A stretch of 7,014 nt of DNA. It comes from DATMFV01 sp964651005 (GTDB taxonomy: Bacteria > Verrucomicrobiota > Verrucomicrobiia > Chthoniobacterales > Chthoniobacteraceae). Below, in pieces: positions 1 through 6,117 of the stretch. A model generated the notes under the pieces. The model searched no databases and was not told where the DNA came from. It was given only the letters and a program-made list of their open reading frames with translations. Position 1 is the first letter of the stretch. Every line of letters starts with the position of its first letter. The stretch is from positions 1 to 7,014 of the forward strand of contig CAZYVL010000125.1 of the NCBI GenBank assembly GCA_964651005.1. Direction: 5' to 3'. The position numbers and the translations under genes are program-made.

Positions 1-2692
1 ACTGCGTCCCCGTCTCCCGGTTGAGCGCGTCGTACTCCTTCGCGGTCACATGCCCAAGCGCATCCGTCGTGCTCACCACATTGCCCACATCATCATACGT
101 CCATGTCGTCGTCGCCGCATGCCCCACCGCGTACGTCACACTTTGGCTTACCTGCCGGAAATCGTTATCATAAACAAACACCGTCTCAATTCCCCTCGGG
201 TCCGTCTGCTTCGTCGGTTTGAAATCTCTCCCAAACTGCAATCCCCCGGAATTCGCCCCGTACTCAAACGTCGTCTCCCCGCCCTCCGAATCCTCCTGGC
301 TCACCAGCCGCTGCAACCCATCGTAGTCCATCGTCGTCACATCTCCGTTGGGCGACGTGATCGACACCACCGACCCCAGATGATTATAGCTAGTCAACGT
401 CACCAAATCATCCCCGTCAATCTCCTCATCCCCATCCATATCCCGCGCCTGCTTCACCACACGGTTGAGCGCATCATACTCCCATAACGTCGATTTCCCC
501 AGCTCATCCTCCTCCCGCACCTTGTTCCCCCGCGCATCGTAATAAAACGTCTTCTCCCCATCCCCCGGCGCGTCCACCTCCGTCAACCGATTCAGCAGAT
601 CATACGTAAAACTCGTCACATTCCCGTTCGGGTCCGTCGTCGTCAGCTTATTATTATTCCCATCATAACTATACTGCGTCACCACACCCGTCCCACTCGT
701 CTCGCTCAGCACATTCCCCGTCGTCGTCTCCAACCCATAACTCGTCACCAAATCCACCGCCCACGCCGGGTCCCCCGTCAACGTCCGCACCGTCTTCTTC
801 GTCACGATCCCCGAAAACTCCCCCGTCCCGTACTCAAAATCCGTCACCTGCCGATCCACCCCGCCCAACGAAATCGTCTCCTTCGTCCGGTTCCCATTCG
901 CCGCATCAATCGTATACGTCGTCACACGCCCCTCCTCATCCGTAATCGACTTCATCACCCGCCACGTCGCATCATACGTAAACGTCTTCACCTTCCCCTC
1001 CCCGTCCGTCTGCTTCGTCGGATCCCCCCACTTCGTCACCGGAATCTGCGCCAGCGCCTCAGCCGCCAGCAACCCAGGCCAGTCCTGCCGCCCTGCCAGA
1101 TCCATCGCATCCCCATACTCAAACGTCGTCGCCACCGCGCTCCCCACATCCTTGAAACTCTTGATCGCCATCCCCGCCTCTTTATCAAAAATCGCCACCA
1201 TCTCCCCTCCCTCCGGCGTCGTCACCCGCATCTTCTCATACAGCACCTCAAACGGATCCGACCCCCCATCGAAAAAGATCAAATTCGTAAATTCACTCAA
1301 CGACACCACACTAGCCTCCTCAAAATAATACCGCCACACCCCTCCCTCCGCGTCCACCACCTTCATCTCCCGATCCCCCTGCGGCACCAGCCTCATCTTA
1401 TTGTCCTCCCCCCGTTCCCCCGCAATCTTCACATCCGACTCATTCACAAACGACGCACTCCCCCCATCCGGCATCCCCACCCCCGTCACATTCCTCGGGC
1501 ACCCCGCCGCCCTATACCACCCCGCATCCGAGGTATAACTCTGCCGACTATGATCAAACGCATAACTCAGCGTATATGCATGCCCATTCCCATCCGTAAT
1601 CCTCCCTATATCCGCATAAAAATACACATTCTCCTGCGGCACCGCTGTCACCTCATACGCATCGCTTAACCCATACCCCGTCTCCGACTCATCCGCCCTC
1701 GTCACCGTCTCCAGCCAATCATACTTCAAATAATCGTATTGCCACCCCGATAACCCCGCCGGATACTTCTTCTCATACGTATAGCTCGTCTCGTTCCCCT
1801 CCGGGTCCGTCACCTTCGTCACCCTCCCCCCCGTCTGCTCAATACTGATCGTCTTCCCTCGCGCGGAAATGCTATCCGGCACGCACGTCCCGTTCCCGCT
1901 CAAATAGTTGTAACTCACCTTCGTCCCATACCGATCCCCCACCTCCAAAAGACGCGCCCATTCGTAAGCCTCGCTCGGCCCCGAAAAATAGACACTCACC
2001 ATCTCAAACGTCAACGTCGTTCCGTACTTCTTCTTAAACGTAAACCGATACGGCGTCATCGACGTATCAATCGTCAAGCTCGTCGAAAAAACCTCCTGCT
2101 CATGCCGACTCTCCGGCATCGGCAAAAACCGCACCGTCCCTCCCAGATAACGCAACACCGCAAACCGGTAAGTCGCCCCGTTCTCATCCGTCACAAACGC
2201 ATAGCAACTATTTGCCGTCGTATCGAACTCAATATTCGCACTCAAATTCGAACGCCACCCCGCCCCAAACGGCCGATCCGGCCTTGCTAAATCCGGCCTC
2301 AACCCGTTCAACGCATTCCAAATCTCCGGACTCCAGTTCCGCCTCACATTCAACGCCAGATCCGACCCCGCCAGCGGAATATAAATATCCGTCACCTGAT
2401 GCGAAAGCGTATGGTTAAACGCATCAATAAACGTCTCCTCCTTCGCCTGATCGCTCTCCTCCTGCTGCTGCGGCTTCTCATCCGGAATCGGAAGCCCATT
2501 AAGCCCTATCTTCCTATACTTCGGCCCCGTCGCATCGCTCAAACTCGAAAAATAAGTATCCGGCTGATCCTCACACTCCTCATCCTCCCCCCCGGACTGC
2601 CCAAACCCACACCTCACCCCAGGCCCAAACGCCAAACCAAACCCGATCCCAAGCGCAATCAGCGCACTCCAAAATGTCCACGTTCTCTTCAT
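1..2692 (-). CDS. Large secreted RHS/YD-repeat protein, 3' end outside window
   Basis: The frame reads without a stop for 897 codons and is cut by the window edge. The start at 2692 is chosen because GGAG lies 9 nt upstream (2702-2705) and a Lys-Arg plus hydrophobic segment follows (residues 2-27), a probable Sec signal or membrane anchor. The frame stays open upstream, with another ATG at 2833, but that start has no ribosome site and would bury the signal. An acidic Q/E-rich stretch (about 35-90) precedes an N-terminal RHS-type domain (about 95-290: IPLAGSDLALNVRRNWS near 105, PFGAGW near 141, like DUF6531). YD repeats follow, for example DPEGNETSYTYE near 295, TYDATWRV near 570, then densely from about 670 to the edge (TYDLLNRL, YYDARGNK, EYDALNRV). 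Known family members form a beta-cocoon shell that encloses or displays a C-terminal variable domain, often a toxin. Whether this one does cannot be seen. It may equally be an adhesin or wall-associated protein. Confidence 0.95.
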   Translation of the reverse strand, partial: MKRTWTFWSALIALGIGFGLAFGPGVRCGFGQSGGEDEECEDQPDTYFSSLSDATGPKYRKIGLNGLPIPDEKPQQQEESDQAKEETFIDAFNHTLSHQVTDIYIPLAGSDLALNVRRNWSPEIWNALNGLRPDLARPDRPFGAGWRSNLSANIEFDTTANSCYAFVTDENGATYRFAVLRYLGGTVRFLPMPESRHEQEVFSTSLTIDTSMTPYRFTFKKKYGTTLTFEMVSVYFSGPSEAYEWARLLEVGDRYGTKVSYNYLSGNGTCVPDSISARGKTISIEQTGGRVTKVTDPEGNETSYTYEKKYPAGLSGWQYDYLKYDWLETVTRADESETGYGLSDAYEVTAVPQENVYFYADIGRITDGNGHAYTLSYAFDHSRQSYTSDAGWYRAAGCPRNVTGVGMPDGGSASFVNESDVKIAGERGEDNKMRLVPQGDREMKVVDAEGGVWRYYFEEASVVSLSEFTNLIFFDGGSDPFEVLYEKMRVTTPEGGEMVAIFDKEAGMAIKSFKDVGSAVATTFEYGDAMDLAGRQDWPGLLAAEALAQIPVTKWGDPTKQTDGEGKVKTFTYDATWRVMKSITDEEGRVTTYTIDAANGNRTKETISLGGVDRQVTDFEYGTGEFSGIVTKKTVRTLTGDPAWAVDLVTSYGLETTTGNVLSETSGTGVVTQYSYDGNNNKLTTTDPNGNVTSFTYDLLNRLTEVDAPGDGEKTFYYDARGNKVREEDELGKSTLWEYDALNRVVKQARDMDGDEEIDGDDLVTLTSYNHLGSVVSITSPNGDVTTMDYDGLQRLVSQEDSEGGETTFEYGANSGGLQFGRDFKPTKQTDPRGIETVFVYDNDFRQVSQSVTYAVGHAATTTWTYDDVGNVVSTTDALGHVTAKEYDALNRETGTQ
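407..442 (-). other. EF-hand/dockerin-like calcium loop inside the RHS protein
   Basis: Residues 751-762 of the RHS protein read DMDGDEEIDGDD. Asp occupies loop positions 1, 3, 5, 9 and 12, with Gly at 4 and Ile at 8, which fits the canonical 12-residue Ca-binding loop DxDGDxxIDxxD. It sits directly between a YD unit (EYDALNRVVKQAR) and the next repeat (SYNHLGSVVSI), so it is a short insertion in the repeat fold and not a separate dockerin domain. Calcium binding is inferred from the residue pattern. Confidence 0.6.
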
Positions 2693-2701
2693 GTGTTTTT
2701 T

Positions 2702-2705
2702 CTCC
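2702..2705 (-). promoter_or_regulatory. Shine-Dalgarno site of the RHS gene
   Basis: On the minus strand GGAG is followed by AAAAAACAC and then ATG at 2692, a 9-nt spacing. This decides the start over the in-frame ATG at 2833, which has no purine-rich site before it. Confidence 0.7.
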
Positions 2706-2754
2706 GAAAAATACTTCGTTAACAGTTCGTAAAAAATCCCCTTCGACCCCACAG

Positions 2755-2768
2755 CGCCATATTTGGCG
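2755..2768. repeat. Inverted repeat CGCCA-TATT-TGGCG
   Basis: A perfect 5-bp inverted repeat with a 4-nt A/T centre lies about 63 bp upstream of the RHS start codon. Its position and symmetry would suit a regulator binding site. No factor can be named, and a 5-bp arm may be chance. Confidence 0.3.
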
Positions 2769-2772
2769 TGGT

Positions 2773-2814
2773 ATTGCGTCGTATTGTGTATCGCGCGAGG
2801 ATTGCGTCGTATTG
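2773..2814. repeat. Direct repeat, 14 bp x2, 28-bp period
   Basis: ATTGCGTCGTATTG occurs exactly at 2773-2786 and again at 2801-2814, separated by 14 bp, upstream of the RHS gene. The second copy runs into the palindrome TTGCA-A-TGCAA (2812-2822). Two identical 14-mers in non-coding DNA this close suggest paired binding sites or a local duplication. Confidence 0.6.
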
Positions 2815-2822
2815 CAATGCAA
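2812..2822. repeat. Palindrome TTGCA-A-TGCAA
   Basis: Perfect 5-bp arms around one central base, overlapping the end of the second 14-bp direct repeat. It is operator-like in form. Function is inferred only from its place in the RHS leader. Confidence 0.35.
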
Positions 2823-2838
2823 ACACCCCGCATCAGAC

Positions 2839-2858
2839 CGATGCATAACGATGCATAA
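2839..2858. repeat. 10-bp perfect tandem repeat CGATGCATAA x2
   Basis: The unit CGATGCATAA is present twice head to tail, and each copy contains the palindrome ATGCAT. It is part of the repeat cluster between the small ORF and the RHS gene. It may be paired regulator sites or a slippage duplication. Confidence 0.6.
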
Positions 2859-2921
2859 AGCCGATAACGCGGCAACACACCACCGCAAACCTTACCCGCC
2901 GCAACCCTCACCCCAGCGGCA

Positions 2922-3086
2922 CTACTCCGCCGGATCGTCACACGGCGTACAAGAAGCCTCGCAAACCGCCGCCCCGGACAGAATCCGGGTTCCCGTCCCG
3001 CGCTCCGCCCGCGCAAGCTGCCGCGCGACCAGAATGGCACTCGATATCCCAAGCAGATAGATCAGAATCGTTCTCATTTTTTCCAT
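2922..3086 (-). CDS. Possible small membrane/exported peptide with Cys-rich tail
   Basis: A 54-codon frame begins ATG GAA AAA ATG and ends in TAG. I do not recognise it. The N-terminus (MEKMRTILIYLLGISSAILV) is a short charged start plus a hydrophobic segment of about 17 residues, which could be a signal or an anchor. A basic Arg/Ala middle follows, then a tail with Cys at 42, 46 and 49 (CEASCTPC) and an acidic end (DDPAE). It shares its strand with the RHS gene, 229 nt ahead of it. An AGGA lies only 2 nt before the first ATG, but 11 nt before the second Met (codon 4, at 3077), which may be the true start. A TTGACA element lies upstream. Codons mix G/T- and C-ending forms, less skewed than the RHS gene. 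It could be a chance frame; the hydrophobic start and Cys pattern are the case for it. Confidence 0.4.
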   Translation of the reverse strand: MEKMRTILIYLLGISSAILVARQLARAERGTGTRILSGAAVCEASCTPCDDPAE

Positions 3087-3103
3087 TATCCTACATTATC
3101 CTA
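3084..3103. repeat. 10-bp tandem duplication over the small ORF start
   Basis: CATTATCCTA is repeated exactly twice (3084-3093, 3094-3103). On the minus strand this is TAGGATAATG twice, so both the AGGA element and the ATG are duplicated. The upstream ATG is followed at once by TAG, so only the downstream copy can open the 54-codon frame. Each copy also contains GATAAT, which resembles a -10 box. Confidence 0.65.
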
Positions 3104-3128
3104 ACAAAGCCCCGGGAGGAGGAGCCGC

Positions 3129-3157
3129 GATCTTTTCCATCCCCGCCGGAATGTCAA
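3129..3157 (-). promoter_or_regulatory. Possible sigma70-type promoter for the small ORF
   Basis: The minus strand has a perfect -35 hexamer TTGACA at 3157-3152. The -10 position is poor: AAAGAT at 16 bp spacing or AAGATC at 17 bp. It would place a start site about 40 bp before the small ORF. The call rests on the -35 match alone. Confidence 0.3.
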
Positions 3158-3169
3158 CCCCCTTTTGAC
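3153..3169. promoter_or_regulatory. Facing GTCAA/TTGAC elements
   Basis: GTCAA (3153-3157) and TTGAC (3165-3169) form a perfect 5-bp inverted repeat with a 7-nt C/T spacer. Each arm is the core of a -35 box, pointing away from the other, toward the minus-strand small ORF and the plus-strand cluster. It could be back-to-back promoters or one dyad operator. No good -10 box follows on the plus side. Confidence 0.3.
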
Positions 3170-3337
3170 GCAACTTTTTTGATATTTCCGCCAAATCCAC
3201 GCAACTACCTGCAAATCAATCACTTCCACTCACCGCCCCCATCCCAAAAATTTCTCCTCATCTCTCTCCTTTCCTTCTCCCGCCCCCCGCGCTGCCGATT
3301 GTGGTGCGTTCTTCAAAGACGCCCAATCACCCGGGGA

Positions 3338-3373
3338 CGATACGGGGGCGCAGGGCAAACGGACTCCGTATCG
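3338..3373. repeat. 8-bp inverted repeat with 20-nt loop
   Basis: CGATACGG (3338-3345) pairs perfectly with CCGTATCG (3366-3373) around a G-rich 20-nt loop. No T-run follows, so it is not a standard intrinsic terminator. If transcription of the carboxypeptidase starts upstream, it would be a hairpin in the mRNA leader. Confidence 0.4.
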
Positions 3374-3529
3374 GATCGCAGATCGGCGTATCACGAGCCG
3401 AAGCAACGCGATTTTGTTTCGAAGCCCTTTCCTCCCGGCCGGGCGCACTCCCGCCGCAGCCCGAAAAATCAGCATCCGTCATTGCAAACCGGCCCGGGGT
3501 TCTTCATCTTTGTCCCCTTCCAACCCTGG

Positions 3530-4522
3530 ATGAACACCCACTCCAAGCTCCTCCTCCTTTTCCTGCTCACCCTGTCGCCCCTTTTCCCTCCCGCGCTGCG
3601 CGCCAGGGACGACCGCGAGGCCGCCGCCTACTCGGTGGCGGAAATCTACTCCGAGCGCGTTCTTGACGCCGCGAACGGAGACAAGAAACTCCAGGTCGGC
3701 AGCCTGACGAAGATCGCCACCGCGATGGTGGTCCTCGACTGGGCGGAAACCGCCAACCGCGATCTCGGCACGCTGGTGCTTGTCCCGGACTCGGTGCTCT
3801 CCATCGGCGGCAACAACCCGGTCGGCTTCCAGCCGGGCGACCGCGTGACCCTGCGGGACCTGCTCTACGCCGCCCTGCTCCAGAGCGACAACGTCGCCGC
3901 CCAGACGCTGGCGGACCATGTGGGGCGCTCCCTGCTGACCCGGGAGAACGCCGAGGTGCCGCCTGTCGATCTCTTCGTCGCCCAGATGAACGCGCTGGCG
4001 CGCAAGCTCGGGATGACGCGCACGAAGTTCCTGAACCCGCACGGCATCGACTCCAACGAGCGCCCCTACTCCACGGCCAACGACCTCACCCGCCTGGCCG
4101 GGTACGCGATGAAGCGTTCCTCTTTCCGCTTCTACGTCTCCCAGCGCAGCCGCGAGATCACGCGGCGCACCGCCGACGGCGCGGTGATCCGCTACAACCT
4201 CATCAACACGAACGCCCTGCTCGGCCTGCACGGCATCGACGGGGTAAAAACCGGCAAGACCCTCCGGGCCGGGGATTGCCTTGTCATCTCCGCCGGGCGG
4301 CCTCCCATCTCCATCAAAAACCCCGACGACTCGCACACGATCACCCCCCGGAGGCTGGTCGTCGTCGTCCTCGCCGCGAAGGATCGCTTCGGCCTCGCCG
4401 AAAGGCTGCTGCATCACGGCTGGAGCCTTTACGACACGGATCAGAGCGCCTCTGCTTCCTCCTCCGCTTCCGCCGCCTCTCTCGCCCCCTTCGACCTTTC
4501 AGCCGGGAGCCGCGGGCAATGA
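3530..4522 (+). CDS. D-alanyl-D-alanine carboxypeptidase (peptidase S11, low-molecular-mass PBP)
   Basis: The 330-residue product carries all three penicillin-binding motifs in order and at family spacing: SxxK as SLTK at 58-61 (Ser58 nucleophile), SxN as SDN at 119-121, and KTG at 240-242. Such enzymes remove the terminal D-Ala from peptidoglycan stem pentapeptides in the periplasm, trimming cross-link donors. The start at 3530 gives a clean signal peptide (SKLLLLFLLTLSPLFPPALRA, about 5-25); the frame is open further upstream but reads as non-coding, and no clear Shine-Dalgarno precedes this ATG. The protein is shorter than DacA/PBP5 and lacks a recognisable PBP5 C-terminal beta domain and membrane-binding helix. 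It ends instead in a Ser/Ala low-complexity tail (about 306-318), so it may be soluble in the periplasm. Its stop overlaps the phosphofructokinase start by 4 nt. Alternative: an S11 endopeptidase of the PbpG type, which sequence alone cannot exclude. Confidence 0.95.
   Translation: MNTHSKLLLLFLLTLSPLFPPALRARDDREAAAYSVAEIYSERVLDAANGDKKLQVGSLTKIATAMVVLDWAETANRDLGTLVLVPDSVLSIGGNNPVGFQPGDRVTLRDLLYAALLQSDNVAAQTLADHVGRSLLTRENAEVPPVDLFVAQMNALARKLGMTRTKFLNPHGIDSNERPYSTANDLTRLAGYAMKRSSFRFYVSQRSREITRRTADGAVIRYNLINTNALLGLHGIDGVKTGKTLRAGDCLVISAGRPPISIKNPDDSHTITPRRLVVVVLAAKDRFGLAERLLHHGWSLYDTDQSASASSSASAASLAPFDLSAGSRGQ
4505..4509 (+). promoter_or_regulatory. Shine-Dalgarno site of the phosphofructokinase gene
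   Basis: GGGAG lies 9 nt before the ATG at 4519, inside the end of the carboxypeptidase gene. Together with the ATGA overlap it supports this start over upstream in-frame codons. Confidence 0.6.
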
Positions 4523-5592
4523 GGCGGATTGGTGTTTTGACGAGCGGCGGCGATTGCCCCGGCCTTAACGCGGTGCTGCGCGGCGTCGTGCAGGCCGCCT
4601 CCCGGCTAGACTGGGAGGTGATCGGCTTCCGCGACGGCTTCGAGGGGCTGCTGCCTCCCGGCAACTTCCTGCGGCTCGACCGGCAGAGCACCTCGCGCAT
4701 CATGGCGCAGGGCGGCACCATCCTCGGCACGACCAACCGGGGGCACTTCATCGCCAAGGTGGGAGCAGGAGGCCGCCGGGCCGTTCCGCGCGAGATCATC
4801 CGGAAGGCCGCCGCCACGCTCGACGAACTCAAGATCGAGGGGTTGATCTGCATCGGCGGCGACGGCTCGCTCTCCACGGCGCTGCAACTCTTCAAGGCGG
4901 GCATCCCGGTCATCGGTGTGCCAAAGACGATCGACAACGACCTCGGGGCCACCGCGCTGAGCTTCGGCTTCGACTCCGCCGTCGCCTGCGTGGCCGACGC
5001 GCTCGACCGGCTCCACACCACGGCGGAAAGCCACAAGCGCGTGATGGTGACAGAGGTGATGGGCCGCCACGCGGGGTGGATCGCCCTCTACGGCGGCCTT
5101 GCCGGGGGCGGCGACATCATCCTGATCCCGGAGATCCCGTTCGACTTCGACCGCGTGGCCGACGCCATCCGCCGGCGCGACCAGGAGGGGCGGCAGAGCA
5201 CGCTCGTCGTCGTCGCCGAGGGAGCGCGCCCGCGAGAGGGCCGACAGCTCATGCGCGCCACCGGCTCGGGCGAGTACAAGCTTGGCGGCATGGGCGAGGC
5301 GGTCGCCCGCGAGATTGGCCGCCGCACCGGCAAGGAGACGCGCACCTGCGTGCTCGGGCATTTGCAACGCGGCGGCGCCCCGACTACGCTCGACCGCATC
5401 CTGGCCACCTGCTTCGGCGTCAAGGCCGTGGAACTCATCCGGGAGGGCCGCTACGGCTCGATGGTCAGCTACCAAAACGACGAGGTGATCGCCGTCGAGA
5501 TCAGCGAAGCCGTGCACCGGCTGCACCAGGTTCCCCCGGAAGGGACGATGGTAAAGACCGCCCGGGCCGTCGGCATTTCCTTTGGCGACTGA
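4519..5592 (+). CDS. pfkA: 6-phosphofructokinase, group III 'mixed-substrate' type, probably ATP-dependent
   Basis: This 357-residue enzyme phosphorylates fructose 6-phosphate to fructose 1,6-bisphosphate in the cytosol, the committing step of glycolysis. Visible motifs are the N-terminal nucleotide loop TSGGDCPGLN (8-17), GGDGS (113-117), PKTIDND (135-141; Asp139 matches the E. coli catalytic base Asp127), MGRHAGW (181-187), the fructose-phosphate contact VAEGARP and GHLQRGGAPTTLDRILA (280-296). Phosphoryl donor choice in the family tracks two positions, E. coli Gly104 and Gly124. Here they are Gly116 and Lys136. Gly/Lys is the combination known from the ATP-using Streptomyces enzymes of group III, whereas Asp/Lys marks pyrophosphate users. 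The length also suits group III, longer than the 320-residue E. coli type. The ATG overlaps the carboxypeptidase stop (ATGA), so the two are probably translationally coupled. A weak residual use of pyrophosphate cannot be ruled out. Confidence 0.96.
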   Translation: MRRIGVLTSGGDCPGLNAVLRGVVQAASRLDWEVIGFRDGFEGLLPPGNFLRLDRQSTSRIMAQGGTILGTTNRGHFIAKVGAGGRRAVPREIIRKAAATLDELKIEGLICIGGDGSLSTALQLFKAGIPVIGVPKTIDNDLGATALSFGFDSAVACVADALDRLHTTAESHKRVMVTEVMGRHAGWIALYGGLAGGGDIILIPEIPFDFDRVADAIRRRDQEGRQSTLVVVAEGARPREGRQLMRATGSGEYKLGGMGEAVAREIGRRTGKETRTCVLGHLQRGGAPTTLDRILATCFGVKAVELIREGRYGSMVSYQNDEVIAVEISEAVHRLHQVPPEGTMVKTARAVGISFGD

Positions 5593-5616
5593 CGTTTTCA
5601 ACCGTATTCTCCGCTC

Positions 5617-6099
5617 ATGGACCGCTTGCTTGAACTCCTCAAAACCAACGCCCGCACCAGCGTCGAAGATCTCGCCAAGGCGCTGAACCTCACCCCGAAG
5701 GCCGTCGCCGAACAGATCGAAGGGCTGGAAGCCGACGGCACGCTCCTCGGCTACCAGGCGATCTTCGACCCGGAAAAGGCGCACACCAACGACTGCGTGG
5801 AGGCGCTAATCGAAGTCAAGATCACCCCGGAGCGAGGCGGCGGCTTCGACCGGTTCGCCAGCCGCATCTCGAAGTTCCGGGAAGTGCAAGGGTGTTACCT
5901 GATGAGCGGCGGATATGATTTGCTCATCGTCGTGCGGGGGGAGACGCTGCAAGCGGTCGCCCGTTTCGTCGCGGAAAAACTGAGCACCATCAAAGGCGTC
6001 CTCTCCACAGCCACGCACTTCCGGCTCAAGGCGTATAAGGAAAACGGCGTCCTGCTCCACCGCGAGCCGAAGCCGCAACGGCTCGCCGTCTCGCCCTGA
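5617..6099 (+). CDS. Lrp/AsnC-family transcriptional regulator
   Basis: The 160-residue protein has the two-part Lrp/AsnC architecture. An N-terminal winged helix-turn-helix (about 1-45) contains the family pattern in SVEDLAKALNLTPKAVAEQI and the following LEADGTLLGYQA. A C-terminal RAM ligand-binding/oligomerisation domain spans about 60-140, with the hallmark turn LMSGGYDLLIVV (95-106). These proteins form dimers to octamers, bind DNA and respond to small ligands, usually amino acids. The effector and targets here are unknown. It starts 24 nt after the phosphofructokinase stop, so it is probably in the same transcript, although no ribosome site is evident before the ATG. Length is typical. 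The polar tail after about residue 145 is lineage-specific. In related genomes such regulators often sit beside aminotransferase genes, but none is in this window. Confidence 0.94.
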   Translation: MDRLLELLKTNARTSVEDLAKALNLTPKAVAEQIEGLEADGTLLGYQAIFDPEKAHTNDCVEALIEVKITPERGGGFDRFASRISKFREVQGCYLMSGGYDLLIVVRGETLQAVARFVAEKLSTIKGVLSTATHFRLKAYKENGVLLHREPKPQRLAVSP

Positions 6100-6117
6100 G
6101 CGCCTCTCGCGCACTCG

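Larger units (their letters stand above)
3104..3529. other. Non-coding divergent region
   Basis: No gene is supported here. Frames open through this GC-rich stretch, and the plus-strand frame of the carboxypeptidase is open back to about 3179, but the translations are Pro/Arg/Ser-rich and have no domain or ribosome site. The stretch must carry the promoter of the plus-strand cluster, but no convincing -35/-10 pair was found near 3530. It contains facing TTGAC elements (3153-3169) and one stem-loop (3338-3373). No tRNA or recognised riboswitch was seen. Confidence 0.6.

Noticed and set aside
50..487. Plus-strand open frame, 145 codons, Arg/His/Ile-rich
   Set aside because: It is antisense to the well-supported RHS frame and its composition is what YD-repeat codons give when read backwards. 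No domain or ribosome site.
2102..2722. Several short plus-strand frames
   Set aside because: All lie antisense to the N-terminal part of the RHS gene and overlap each other; low-complexity Pro/Arg/Ser translations.
2693..2833. N-terminal extension of the RHS protein to the in-frame ATG at 2833
   Set aside because: The frame is open, but the extension would place the hydrophobic signal 47 residues inside, and only the 2692 start has a good Shine-Dalgarno.
2755..2858. CRISPR array or IS end
   Set aside because: Repeats are 10-14 bp, only two copies each, with no spacer array, transposase or terminal inverted repeats.
2860..2873. GCCG-ATAACG-CGGC as a terminator for the small ORF
   Set aside because: Only a 4-bp stem and no real T-run on the minus strand; too weak to call.
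2580..2888. Minus-strand frame of 102 codons with a faintly signal-like start
   Set aside because: It overlaps the RHS start in another frame, crosses the repeat cluster and turns into Trp/Val/Gly low-complexity sequence. No ribosome site.
2674..3060. Plus-strand frame of 128 codons
   Set aside because: It runs antisense across the RHS start, the repeat cluster and the small ORF; no recognisable fold, and composition is not protein-like.
3179..3529. 117-codon upstream extension of the carboxypeptidase
   Set aside because: It begins at a TTG, is Pro/Arg/Ser-rich and would bury the clear signal peptide that begins at 3530.
3479..4417. Long minus-strand frame of 312 codons
   Set aside because: A mirror frame of the GC-rich carboxypeptidase; Gly/Val/Arg/Asp-rich with no motif, while the plus-strand frame has all catalytic motifs.
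4606..5784. Long minus-strand frame of 392 codons
   Set aside because: Antisense to the phosphofructokinase and the start of the regulator; typical high-GC shadow.
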